This document shows positions 55,333 to 64,000 of a DNA stretch of 64,000 nt, in pieces. The notes beneath the pieces are model-generated. The model was not told where the DNA came from, searched no databases, and saw nothing but the letters and a program-made list of their open reading frames with translations. Position 1 is the first letter of the stretch. Every line of letters starts with the position of its first letter. Position numbers and translations under genes: made by a program. Source of the DNA: Isoetes taiwanensis (Eukaryota; Streptophyta; Lycopodiopsida; Isoetales; Isoetaceae); NCBI GenBank assembly GCA_021234155.1, contig JAJEKV010000044.1:10266777-10330776 (forward strand), read 5' to 3'.

Positions 55333-55472
55333 TTTTGAAACTAACATAATAAACTATCCGCACATAGGCAGCTTATTCCGAGAGCTTTCTTTTAGTATAA
55401 ATTTTATTAGGGTTTGTTATCAGGTTGGTGGCCGGATTTGGGCCTGTGTGATTTCGGCCACTTTTAGTAGAG

Positions 55473-56305
55473 ATGGGGAAGACAGATATTGCTCCAGCTT
55501 CTAAGGCTGCGGCAAAACGGCGTGAAGCTGCCACCAGTTTGGTGATACGTGATCCCCCAGATACGGTGCAAAAAGAGGTAAATAATTCAGTTGAAAGTTC
55601 TTTGCCATCATTGGTGATTGCTCCAGGGGTTCTTGAAGAAAGGGATTTCCTCCCTTGCAAGGCGCTGCGAGTAAGGGAGTGGAAGTTAATGGGAATTTGC
55701 ATCAAACAGGTACAGAATCCAGTCCTAATGTAGGTGCTCAGCCCCAGGCAAATGATAGTGCTTGGAAGTCATCTGATTCTGTTACAAAAGTTTCATATCA
55801 AAGATTTAGTGATTGGCTTTGTAAAGATATATCTAGTGCATCTAGAAAGGCAAGGATAGCAGTTGCTTTACAGGTATTGTCTGAAGGGAGTAAGGATGAG
55901 TCTTGGACACATTGAAAGCTCGGCAGACTCAGCTTCAACAACAATTGCCTCCAGATGATATATTTTACCAGTCTGACTGTCAGGATGTAGTTGAAGCTTC
56001 TGGTATTCCTGTGGTTGAGGTGGACCATCAAGCTCATATTAAGTGTGCTGAGAACCTATCCTCATATGCAGTCCTTGGTTATTTTACTGGTGGCTATTTG
56101 GATTTTTCACGGTTTCGTATTTGGTTATCTCGGCTTTTGAGACGCCTTCAGCTTCCTCCTTTTCAGTCCATCAAGTTGTTGGCGAAAAACTTTGTTCTTA
56201 TTATGTTTGAAAGTAGTGATGCAGTGGACTCTTTGGTATCAAGAGGGATTGATCCACTTGGTGGGGAGTATATGATGTATCAGTATTACTCCTTCCTCCT
56301 AAGCC
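55473..56305 (+). pseudogene. L1-type LINE ORF1 (DUF4283-like) fragment
   Basis: Starts MGKTDIAPASKAAAKRREAA at 55473. After frameshifts it continues WKSSDSVTKVSYQRFSDWLC and, in 55903-56361, SYAVLGYFTGGYLDFSRFRI, then WLSRLLRRLQLPPF and NFVLIMFESSDAVDSLVSRG. The GYFxG...WL...FxLIxFxSxxxAxxxLxxG pattern is the RRM-like DUF4283 domain of plant LINE ORF1, an RNA-binding chaperone. The sequence breaks off near 56305, so it lacks ORF2 here. Confidence 0.75.
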
Positions 56306-56469
56306 CGTCGCCCCCCACGACGTACGCCCCAGAGTGCTCCGGCATTTCTATTGCTGTGTAAATAAGGTAAGTTGTCTTCTGGTGTAATTTGAAGTTTTTG
56401 ATCTCTGCCTAAGCAAATTAGGCAAAGATATTTTCGGCCCTTTCTTATTTGTGACAGGCATGGCGTTAC

Positions 56470-56845
56470 CGGGTTAGTGGTTTTCTTAGAGACTTCTGTC
56501 TTCGGAGAGCTCCCCTCGCCAATATTGATTATAACATAAGGATCACTGGTGCCAGCAGCATCTTTGGCAGCAACAGACCCACAAAGTTTTTCTGCAAAAG
56601 TTTTTCTGCAAAGGTCCAAAGATTCATAGGATTCCGTTCCAGAGATTGCGAGTTATAAAGCTTTCAGAGTTCGCATATATTGCGAGCTATGGTGCAGTTT
56701 TGTTAAAGCGGCTTCACCGGAAAAGGGTTTCCCCGTAACGTTTCTTCATCTGCAAGGAGCTTTTTCTTTCTTTCTTTTCCGCTCCTTTCAAAAATTTGGC
56801 TCCTTCTGCCTTGGATTCAAGCAATCTGGTTTCTCTTCCCTCCAT
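56470..56845 (-). CDS. C2-domain protein gene, first two exons
   Basis: Exon 1: ATG 56845 to 56740, 35 codons plus one base (MEGRETRLLESKAEGAKFLK, very Lys/Glu-rich), then a GT donor. Exon 2: 56591 to 56470 after a TTTTGCAG acceptor, ending CCG|GTAACG. The spliced frame reads through KLCGSVAAKDAAGTSDPYVI, NIGEGSSPKTEVSKKTTNP. AAKDxxGTSDPYV and KTxVxKKTxNP are the Ca2+/phospholipid-binding loop 1 and beta-4 signatures of C2 domains. Later exons are not found. LINE ORF1 sequence on the other strand occupies the place where they should be, so the gene is probably truncated. It is divergent from the DUF538 gene. Confidence 0.6.
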
Positions 56846-56875
56846 AGGCACGTATTGTGGTTTACTTCTTGCATC

Positions 56876-57372
56876 CATAGTTGGGAAACGTTTGCACTGT
56901 TTGCAAACGTTTGCACCAAATGTGCAAACGTCTTGTTTGCATCTGCTATTATGCATATACCAAAAAATACTTCATACATTCAAAATTTTAGAATCTTAAA
57001 GAGCTCATAAACATGATAAAGATCCAAAGATTTCAGAAATATGAGAGACCACAAACATGTTTCAAAGTATAGAAGTTTAAAGAGATTAATCTGATCTGTG
57101 TTATGTAACATTACAAGCATTTACAGTGGAGAATAAGAATACAGGAAAACAAAATAGAGTGGAGACTTACCTACGCGCCTAAGAGTTGGAGTTGCTGCCG
57201 AGATGCCCGTAGAACCTACTATATTTACATTTTTGGAATGTCCCCCTTTTTTTTAGGTATTTTGGTTTTTGGTATTTTTTTGGGTCATGTGCAAACACGT
57301 TTGCAAACAGTGTTTGCAAACAACGTTTGCAAACGTTTGCAAAAAAGTGCAAACGCGTTTGCCCCAACTATG
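56876..57372. mobile_element. MITE with palindromic subterminal repeats, 8-bp TSD, 497 bp
   Basis: Starts CATAGTTGGG and ends CCCCAACTATG. CTTGCATC is directly repeated at 56868-56875 and 57373-57380. Just inside both ends are clusters of GTTTGCAAACGTTTGCAAAC-like words (56888-56945 and 57288-57365). The 8-bp TSD and subterminal repeats fit the hAT superfamily. No transposase frame. Confidence 0.88.
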
Positions 57373-57572
57373 CTTGCATCGCACAATTCAGCCTATGCCC
57401 TCTTAAGCTTGCCAGTTTTTCGGCTTCAATCACTGATTTGAATGCCTAATCGATTTGCTCTATATCTTCCTTTTTTCGCCCTCTGTCTGCAGGATAGCCG
57501 CCTCCTTATCTTGATGGCCCCTCAAGGCCGTAGAAAAAAGGGCTCAAAACAGCCTTCATATTTTCCAAAGGT

Positions 57573-58057
57573 ATGGCAGAGAGAGCTATGGCGATGGCCG
57601 GAGTACTGGGCCTTGCCATATTAATGTGTTTGAAGGGTATAATAGTATGACGCCCAGCGAGGCCGTTTCTCAATTTCTGGTAGGTCGCAGACTTCCTGCC
57701 GGTTTGCTTCCAGCAAGTGTGACCAATTACGAGCTTTCCGACAGCGGCGATTTTAAGGTATTCCTTCAGCATTCATGCTATGCTAAATTTGACAACAAAG
57801 TATGGTATGACAATGTAATTTCCGGCAACATCAGTCCCCGCAAGATCGAAAATTTATCCGGCATCTAGGCACAGGAGTTGTTCTTGTGGGTTCTTGTCAC
57901 CGGAGTTCATGTTGATGAATCCAACACACGGTATATTTATTTTGAGGTCGGTGTTATTACTAAGAAGCTCTCCATTGCTCAGTCCCGGTTTGTAACGCTG
58001 ACGGATTTGCTTCTGTTTTTGAGATATGCTAGTTGTGCTTCTGTTCTGTTATTTTAG
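57573..58057 (+). pseudogene. DUF538 secreted protein gene with one frameshift and one stop
   Basis: ATG at 57573 gives a signal peptide (MAERAMAMAGVLGLAILMCL). A one-base shift near 57640 leads to the mature part SEAVSQFLVGRRLPAGLLPA, VTNYELSDSGDFKVFLQ, FDNKVWYDNVISGNISPRKI. After a TAG it continues AQELFLWVLVTGVHVDES, YIYFEVGVITKKLS and ends at TAG 58057. LPxGLLPxxVxxYxL, KVxYDxxxxGxI, LSGIxAxELFLW and YFxVGVxxKxL are the DUF538 consensus, with family length of about 150 residues. The internal TAG sits where Gln is expected. DUF538 proteins are small plant proteins of poorly known, stress-related function. Confidence 0.85.
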
Positions 58058-58059
58058 GA

Positions 58060-59190
58060 GTTGAAGAAAAGGAGGAGGGCCTGGGATCGTGCAATGTGGC
58101 GCTTGAGATGGAGTATTAGGACCGTCCCGGTTGTGCCAAGAGGTGCCACTTGCAATCTTATCACCATGAGAAATTTTTTTGCCGCCTTCTATCTTTGCCT
58201 TAACCATTACTGAAATCCTGAAATTGCTTTGCTGGATTTGCAACAATAAACTACATGCACGTCTGATGCATTCCAAAAATGGCCCCATCTCTGTAGCTCA
58301 CATGCCCTAACCCTAGAACATCAGATCATTAAGAATTCTTGAAACTGGAGAATATGGATGGGAGTGTGTTTATTGAAAGCCCAACAATTTGACCATTGCC
58401 CTTACAAATAATATAGCCAAATATTTTTGGGGCACCCCGCAGTTATCTGATACGGATCTTCTCGAATTAAAGCTATGGTTCTCAAGGTCTTTATGGCACG
58501 AATGTGTTGGAATTACACGTAATCCAAAACTCCAGTGCCTAGGAGGCACCTTAAAAACTCACACCTCCTCTTCCTTCACGTTTTTGAATGGAATAGTGGC
58601 AGTACTTTAAGGAGGGGTGCGGCAACCTCCTCCATATTTTGATTTGAAGGCCCTTGGTATTGCATCCTTATCCTCACTATATTCTTTACTAGATTACAAG
58701 ACTTTGTCGTGGCAGCAGTGCAGCAGTTCTTTTTAGTGGGGCGAGAAATGCTCAACTCCATTAGAGCAAACGGAAATAGCCATGAACTAGCAACAAAAAT
58801 TGGGCAGATGCTAACATCGTTAAAGTATTGGTATTGTATCACATGGAGCCACACAATTATACGAAAAAAATGAGCTAGTATGCGGGGAAGTAAAATGTAA
58901 TGATCACGAATATGTATGCACATTGTAGAAGTAATTTATGGTGATTTTAAACTAGCTATTTTGTGAGTAGAGTTCTGCACTCAGTTGACCGATCAATAGG
59001 ATTGATTCCATGTATAACAATCTTTTGCCTTTTTCTGTTCATGTACTCACTTTGTACGATGATGATGTGAAATATCTGAGGGATCCGTAATGGCCTTTGT
59101 ATCTTTGTTTGAAATATTGATTGATCTCCGCTCAAATCACACAGCTGGTCAGCAGTGTGCCATGCTTGTTGGTTAAAAAGGGAAGCCAAG
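58060..59190. other. No recognisable gene
   Basis: Short frames only (for example 58576-58923 minus). Unassigned DNA downstream of the DUF538 gene. Confidence 0.35.
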
Positions 59191-59191
59191 G

Positions 59192-59510
59192 CCTCTCCAA
59201 TTGAGTCTGTGAATTTTGCTTGAACAATGTATCTAAGAGTGAATTTACAATGCACACCAAGAAGCTTGTGTAATGTGTTTGTTTCCTTCCAAACCTCTCC
59301 AGTTGAGTCTGTTAGTTTTGCTTGGACAATGTATTTGAGAGTGAATTTACGATGTACACCAAGAAGCTTGTGTAGCGTGTTTTGTTTCCTTCGTTTATTT
59401 GTCAACTAGGAAAACCTTTCCAGCTATTCCATCTCACACAAAGTTGAATTGTTTCGGTAACATGTGGTACCCCACAAAATTGAATTATTTCGGTAGCGTG
59501 TGCTACCCAC
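59192..59510. repeat. Tandem duplications (102 bp and about 50 bp)
   Basis: CCTCTCCA[AG]TTGAGTCTGT and the text to TTTCCTTC[CG] occur at 59192 and 59294. Then CACAAA[GA]TTGAATT[GA]TTTCGG with a GTA[AG]C[AG]TGTG[GC]TACCC end occurs twice (about 59437 and 59474). Confidence 0.85.
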
Positions 59511-59819
59511 ATTCTTTTTTCTGATCCAAGAACTTTCAATTGGTAAGATTCATGAACAAAAGGTTTCCTTTACCGAATGACCCATTCATTGTGTAGCTCA
59601 AGTTTACAACAATTATGGGAAGGTTATGAAACCAATTTCTCTTCTCTAGTTAAGAACATTTAACATTTGAAATTGTCGCGTTCAGATTGTCACCTTCAGA
59701 TTGTAATGCGACCCCAGTAATAAGTTTGAGTCTCAAATAACACAAAGAATCAGATTTTAAGTATACCACATATGTTTTTGAATATACCACAATTGATCAG
59801 GGAGTAATAAACAATTGTT

Positions 59820-60400
59820 TCAATGGATCTCTCTCATTATCCCATTTCTCCTATTTCCCTTTTCCCTTATTTATTTTCCCCTCCCTCCTTTTTCCTTTTC
59901 TATTATCCTCTTCCATTTTCTCCCATCCCCTTTCCTTTTTCCTTTCTCCCCCTTTTTGCTCCTTTTCCCCTTTTTTCCTACCCTTTTTCCCTTTTTCATT
60001 TTTCCATTCGCCGCGTTCTCCTTTTTCCTTTTTCATTTTCCTCCTTTTTTTTTTGTTCCCCTCCCCTCCCTTATCTATTTTTCCATTTTATCCTTATTTT
60101 TTTTGCCTTTCCCTTCCCGTTTTCCTTTCCCCATGGTTTCCTTTTTTCCAGTCTCTTTTCTCTTTTTTTCCCTTTTTTCACGTTTCTTTTTTCCATTTTC
60201 CTATTCGCTTTTTCTTTTTCTCTTTTCTTATTCCCCCCTCCCTTATTTGGCCTCCTCTTTTTGCCTTTCACTTTTTCCTTTTTACATTTTTCCTTTTCTT
60301 CCCTTCCCTTTGTTTCCCTTTCCCCTTTCCCTTCCCCTTTTCCTTTTCTTGATGGCCCTTATCCCTTCCCTATTCCTCCTCTCCCCATTACAAAGGAAAA
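59820..60400 (+). repeat. 580-bp polypyrimidine tract
   Basis: Almost unbroken C/T on the plus strand (CCTTTTTCC-like words of 5-7 bp). Open frames here (Phe/Pro/Ser only) are compositional artefacts. Confidence 0.95.
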
Positions 60401-60449
60401 ATAATGCAATGACCACTCCAGGTTATTTCAGCGGACATGTTTTGTAGCC

Positions 60450-61485
60450 GGATCAGGTCATCTGAAGCATAACATTCATCCACCACAAACTTCCCAGCCA
60501 AATGGCAAACAAACTGTGCACCGTTCCAAAAAGCAGAAAATACCCATGATTTCTTTCACCCCTAGTTCCACAAGGAATGTTCCTTAACCTTCACTAAATA
60601 TCAGCTCAGTAAAACTAGTTTATTACCAACTAAATATTAAGTGCTACGATCATGTATTTGCCATGCCACCGTCAGTTCTCAATTATTTGGTCCATTAAGG
60701 TATAGCCATTAAGGTTTTAATGACCTGAACCTCACCTCATGTTCTGGAGATTGCACAGGGGCGGCTGTCAAAAAAGAATGTACAATCCAAGCATGACATG
60801 CTTAAAATAAATGGCATCTCTTTCCTTATTTGACCACCCAACATTAATATTGTGCTCATTGGTACAAAAAACACCATTTCAAAGAAACAATCTCTAATAA
60901 CAACCTCAAACACAATCTGTTTCCCATTGCGATCGCCCTACCAACATGGAAAATAATGGTTGGCACAATGCATCTATTATTTTAGATGCAACAATTATCA
61001 TCGTACTGCACTACAGACGTTACACAAGTAGTTTAACCTTCACTTCCTTAAAATATGGTAACGTCACTGCCAAATTCTCTGCACCAATACAAACTTAGAT
61101 GGATTTGAGAACCAGTTCAAAGTTCCACATGCAAAGTTACATCACTTCATATTGTTATGGATCGAAAAGTAGTTGAGATTAAAAGAGTTCAGAAGCAAAG
61201 CTGAATGACAAAGAGAATGCATAAAATGGATATGACGAAGTCTGAGGAACATTTCATCCTTATTTGTCATAAGAAAACAGAGCCCATAAGGCATTACAGA
61301 CCCATTCCCAGCATCCAAAGGGCATCTTCCATTAGACGTCAAAAACTCAAAACGGAGGGGTCATATGGAGCTCTTTGACATGAATCCCTTCATATTGACA
61401 TCAATCCATCCCACCGGCTCTCTCTCGGTTGGGCAAATTCATGTCAACATGAATCTCTTGGATATCAGCAAGTGGCAGATCTCAG
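60450..61485. other. Intergenic, nothing firm
   Basis: AT-rich, no gene or clear repeat. Confidence 0.4.
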
Positions 61486-61489
61486 GGCA

Positions 61490-61740
61490 ATTGGCAGCAA
61501 TCTAGAAATTAGCAGGCAGAAGAAGGACACTTGCAGCAATCCAGAAATTAGCGGGCAGAAGAAGAACGGCAAGAATGGAGGTTGCCTCTAGATTTTCATG
61601 TGACCCTGATTCTACCGCTGCGTTCATGTTGACATGAAAGAGTTGCATGTTGCCAGAAATTAGCAGGTAGAAGAACGGCAAGAACAGAGGCTGCCTCCGG
61701 ATCTTCATATGACCACGTTTCTACCGCTGCGATGAAAGAG
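61490..61740. repeat. Compound tandem duplication
   Basis: CCAGAAATTAGC[AG]GG[CT]AGAAGAA occurs three times (about 61501, 61541, 61651). AACGGCAAGAA[TC][GA]GAGG[TC]TGCCTC with GACC...TTCTACCGCTGCG occurs twice (about 61565 and 61674). Confidence 0.85.
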
Positions 61741-61744
61741 TCCC

Positions 61745-62835
61745 TGTTGACATCTTCATGTGACCATACCATATATAAAGCAGTGTGCAACAAAGTCCTA
61801 GGATTGAATCAAACAATTAAAAAGTTCCTGTCCATATGAAATATTGTAGGATATACGGCCGGTCCAAAAAATAGCATATAAGGATTTCGGTCGGTTTATA
61901 CTAGTAGGATTTTCTTACTAAACTACTTATGTATAGGGAATGCCAATATTATATTTAAGATATGCCTACAATATTAAATGTTGTTAAACGACCACCTTCA
62001 AAACATTTTTTCATCATATAATGCATGCATTATAGGTTTTGCAATGTGCACTACAACAATTGATGAGCTTGTAGAATGGCCTGAAATAGAAAAGTTTTAT
62101 TTTGTTTCCATTGCACGTGCTTGTAAAGAGAGTTCTCATTACTAACATACACGTCCAATACAGGATTCTTTGTAAATTTTGTTAAAAAGAAACTTCATGC
62201 TGATTCTTTTATAAATATTCGTTACAATAAAGTTCCTAATGGATTTTATAACAAAAAGGCCAGTCGGTTCAAACTTATATAATCCTATTAGTTCTATAAA
62301 CAAAAGGCTTTTTTCCTATTGGGAAAAAAAGATTTGTTATTCACTAGTCTAATATTTTTGGGCCGAGCGCAGCCCTGGCACTGACGCGTATGCTCCTATT
62401 GCATTTCCAATTTCAAATAAATGGAAAAATCCCACCTCGGCCACGTGCCATGGACGAACTCCCTCGTCTGACAATGGTGTCTGACAATGATGCAGCAGAC
62501 TGCTGTAATAATTACGGTGCACTCACATTTCAATTATAAACTGTATTCTGGCAGATGATTCATGGATTTAAAGCAAAAGCTCAATGGAGAAAAGAGAAAA
62601 AGCTCCAGCACATAATCGAAACAAAGCAAACTTGAAATCTAAAGGAACAAACTGGAAGAAGGGCAAAAACAGAGCAAATTGTAGAGACCTAAAAACAGAG
62701 CAAATTGTAGAGAAATAATCACAGCTTCGGCTCCAAGCAGACGCGCCAATACGAGCAATCTAGGGATAACAAAATGTTATAGCCATATCTCTTATCTCTT
62801 ATCAGGTATCATTATCTACACATATATAATTCATT
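61745..62835. other. Intergenic, nothing firm
   Basis: AT-rich. ACAGAGCAAATTGTAGAGA occurs twice at about 62668-62715. No gene seen. Confidence 0.4.
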
Positions 62836-62839
62836 CTCC

Positions 62840-63290
62840 TTAAATTTTTTTTTGAAGAACTGTGTCAGCAATATATTAAAAGAATGGTAATGTTACAAAG
62901 CAAGTGAGGAGGAAGGAGAACTGCCCCAAAGAGACAGTGATACCTCGACACTCCACAACAACTGCAACTCTACTGCTGTACAAACTGACCATCACCATCT
63001 ACCACACCCAAGAAGTCCCGCCAAATGGAAAACTTCCGCTCTACTAATCCCGGGAACACCAAAAAGCTTTGAAATAGCTTGTACCTGAGTCGAGGAATCA
63101 GAGAGGCTGCAGGCTGCTGAATCCCCTGAAAGATCCACAACCGCCGCCGCTTCCAAATCAACCACACCAACCAAGCCACGCACAGATTTGCAGTGAAGAA
63201 TTTTTGAGAGAATGTGGGCTGGCGAAATCGGTACCAAGGATCCAGCTGTGGGCACCTGCTGGACCTCTTCTATCGGTAGCATTCTTGCAG
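62840..63290 (-). mobile_element. LINE 3' end (zf-RVT region and tail), minus strand
   Basis: The T-tract at 62846-62855 is a reversed A-tail. The minus strand reads LDPWYRFRQPTFSQKFFTAN, then AWLVWLIWKRRRLWIFQG and ends near 62950. The plus-strand fragment at 17.73-18.35 kb has FGWLLWLIWERRR and IFQG at the same place and a similar TTC-A-tract tail, so both belong to one LINE family. It is 5'-truncated at about 63290. Confidence 0.7.
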
Positions 63291-63299
63291 GCTTGCCTC

Positions 63300-64000
63300 A
63301 GTTTTGGGCCTTTGGAACTTGAATTTGGCTATACTTAATAAGTTTTCTGAATCCATTCTATCCAGCTTCGTTGTATTAATCGGTTATTCGGCAGCATTCT
63401 TAAAGTGGATTGTTTATGGGCTACAGCATTCTTTGAAAACATTCTACCAATATTGATCCGGCAACTGATCGCCCTTCTACCAATATTGATCCGGCAACTA
63501 GCCACCTGTATATTGCACGTTGTTGTATATAACATTGCAGACTGTTCAGTTCAAGACCCTAGCAGGACTTCACTGAGAAAGCCATAGCCTGCGTCTTTGG
63601 GACAACCAAGCATCACCATAAATTGTTAAGCTTTTATTGATGTTCCATTGTTCTTTTCTTTGTGTACTTCTTGAGATGGAGAGAATATGTAGCATTTTTG
63701 TTTGTGTTATCCTCACTGGCTTGAGCCTATATATGAGAGCTGTGATTATATCTGAAAAGTTATTTTTTGTTTGTGAAATAGAGGAAGTCTTTATTGAACC
63801 AAAACATTTCCACTAACCTTACACTCTAGTCTTCGATTGAGCTCTATGATCTGAGGTCGTGGAAATGCTAGCTACAAGAAGCTACAAGGAAGAATCTAAA
63901 TGGGCTTGACAGTCTTGGTACTGTCTAAATCATTGCATGCAACTATTTTGTCTTGCCCGTCCTGTAGAACATACACGAATTCTCTTCATCCAAGAGATTA
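63300..64000. other. Unassigned DNA with a 33-bp tandem duplication
   Basis: TTCTACCAATATTGATCCGG with CAACT follows itself at 63441 and 63474. TTTATTGAACCAAAACATTT at about 63790 could be the start of another antisense LINE 3' end. No gene recognised. Confidence 0.5.

Noticed and set aside
59815-60447. 210-codon Phe/Pro/Ser-rich ORF
   Set aside because: It is the translation of a pyrimidine tract; two frames and the reverse strand are equally open.

Overview
The window looks like repeat-dense, methylated nuclear DNA of a land plant with a large genome. The evidence is Ty3/gypsy and Ty1/copia retrotransposons, plant-type LINEs (DUF4283 ORF1 and zf-RVT ends), tRNA-like SINE heads, hAT-type MITEs and a DUF538 gene. 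A jockey-like LINE and the 10.0-12.7 kb transposase-like family would suit a fern, lycophyte or gymnosperm, but the species cannot be fixed from sequence alone. Almost every element is decayed. Premature stops are mostly TAG or TAA where a Gln codon fits the family, as expected from deamination of methylated cytosine.

Layout. A Ty3/gypsy element (G1, minus strand) runs from its 5' LTR at 17365-17726 through primer site, gag with three zinc knuckles, protease and reverse transcriptase to about 12978, and resumes with RNase H and integrase at 1-1052. The RT/RNase H junction is split by an 11.9-kb insertion (1057-12968). The insertion ends in 8-bp inverted repeats (CATTAGAG/CTCTAATG), is flanked by a 4-bp direct repeat (GTAA), and carries AGGTTCGG-type subterminal repeats at both ends. 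It is gene-dense: a large transposase-like gene at its right end, a fusion gene combining a transposon-associated N-terminal domain with a histone-H3-like fold, two paralogues of an unrecognised gene family with TATA-type promoters, and other decayed genes. Between the genes lie clusters of a 24-bp palindrome repeated mostly every 57 bp. This insertion is the main candidate for an undescribed system.

Further right are: a LINE 3' end (17727-18350), a copia gag fragment (18360-19520), a possible mitochondrial insertion (19.7-20.0 kb), a long AT-rich tract with SINE-like sequences and a minisatellite that becomes a near-perfect heat-shock-element array (27.4 kb), and the best intact host-like gene, a 455-aa multi-pass membrane protein with one intron (29271-30820). 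Next come a 1.3-kb repeat broken by a solo LTR, a chromodomain Ty3 element lacking its RT (38387-41699), and a second decayed locus with a histone-H3-like gene (46.2 kb) and a third copy of the unrecognised family's promoter region (48.4-48.9 kb). The right third holds the jockey-like LINE (50.8-53.96 kb) with a 525-bp hAT MITE, an L1-type ORF1, a divergent C2-domain/DUF538 gene pair with a 497-bp MITE in the shared promoter, a 580-bp pyrimidine tract and another antisense LINE end.

Limits: all homology calls are by eye. Intergenic tracts where I see nothing are stated as such.
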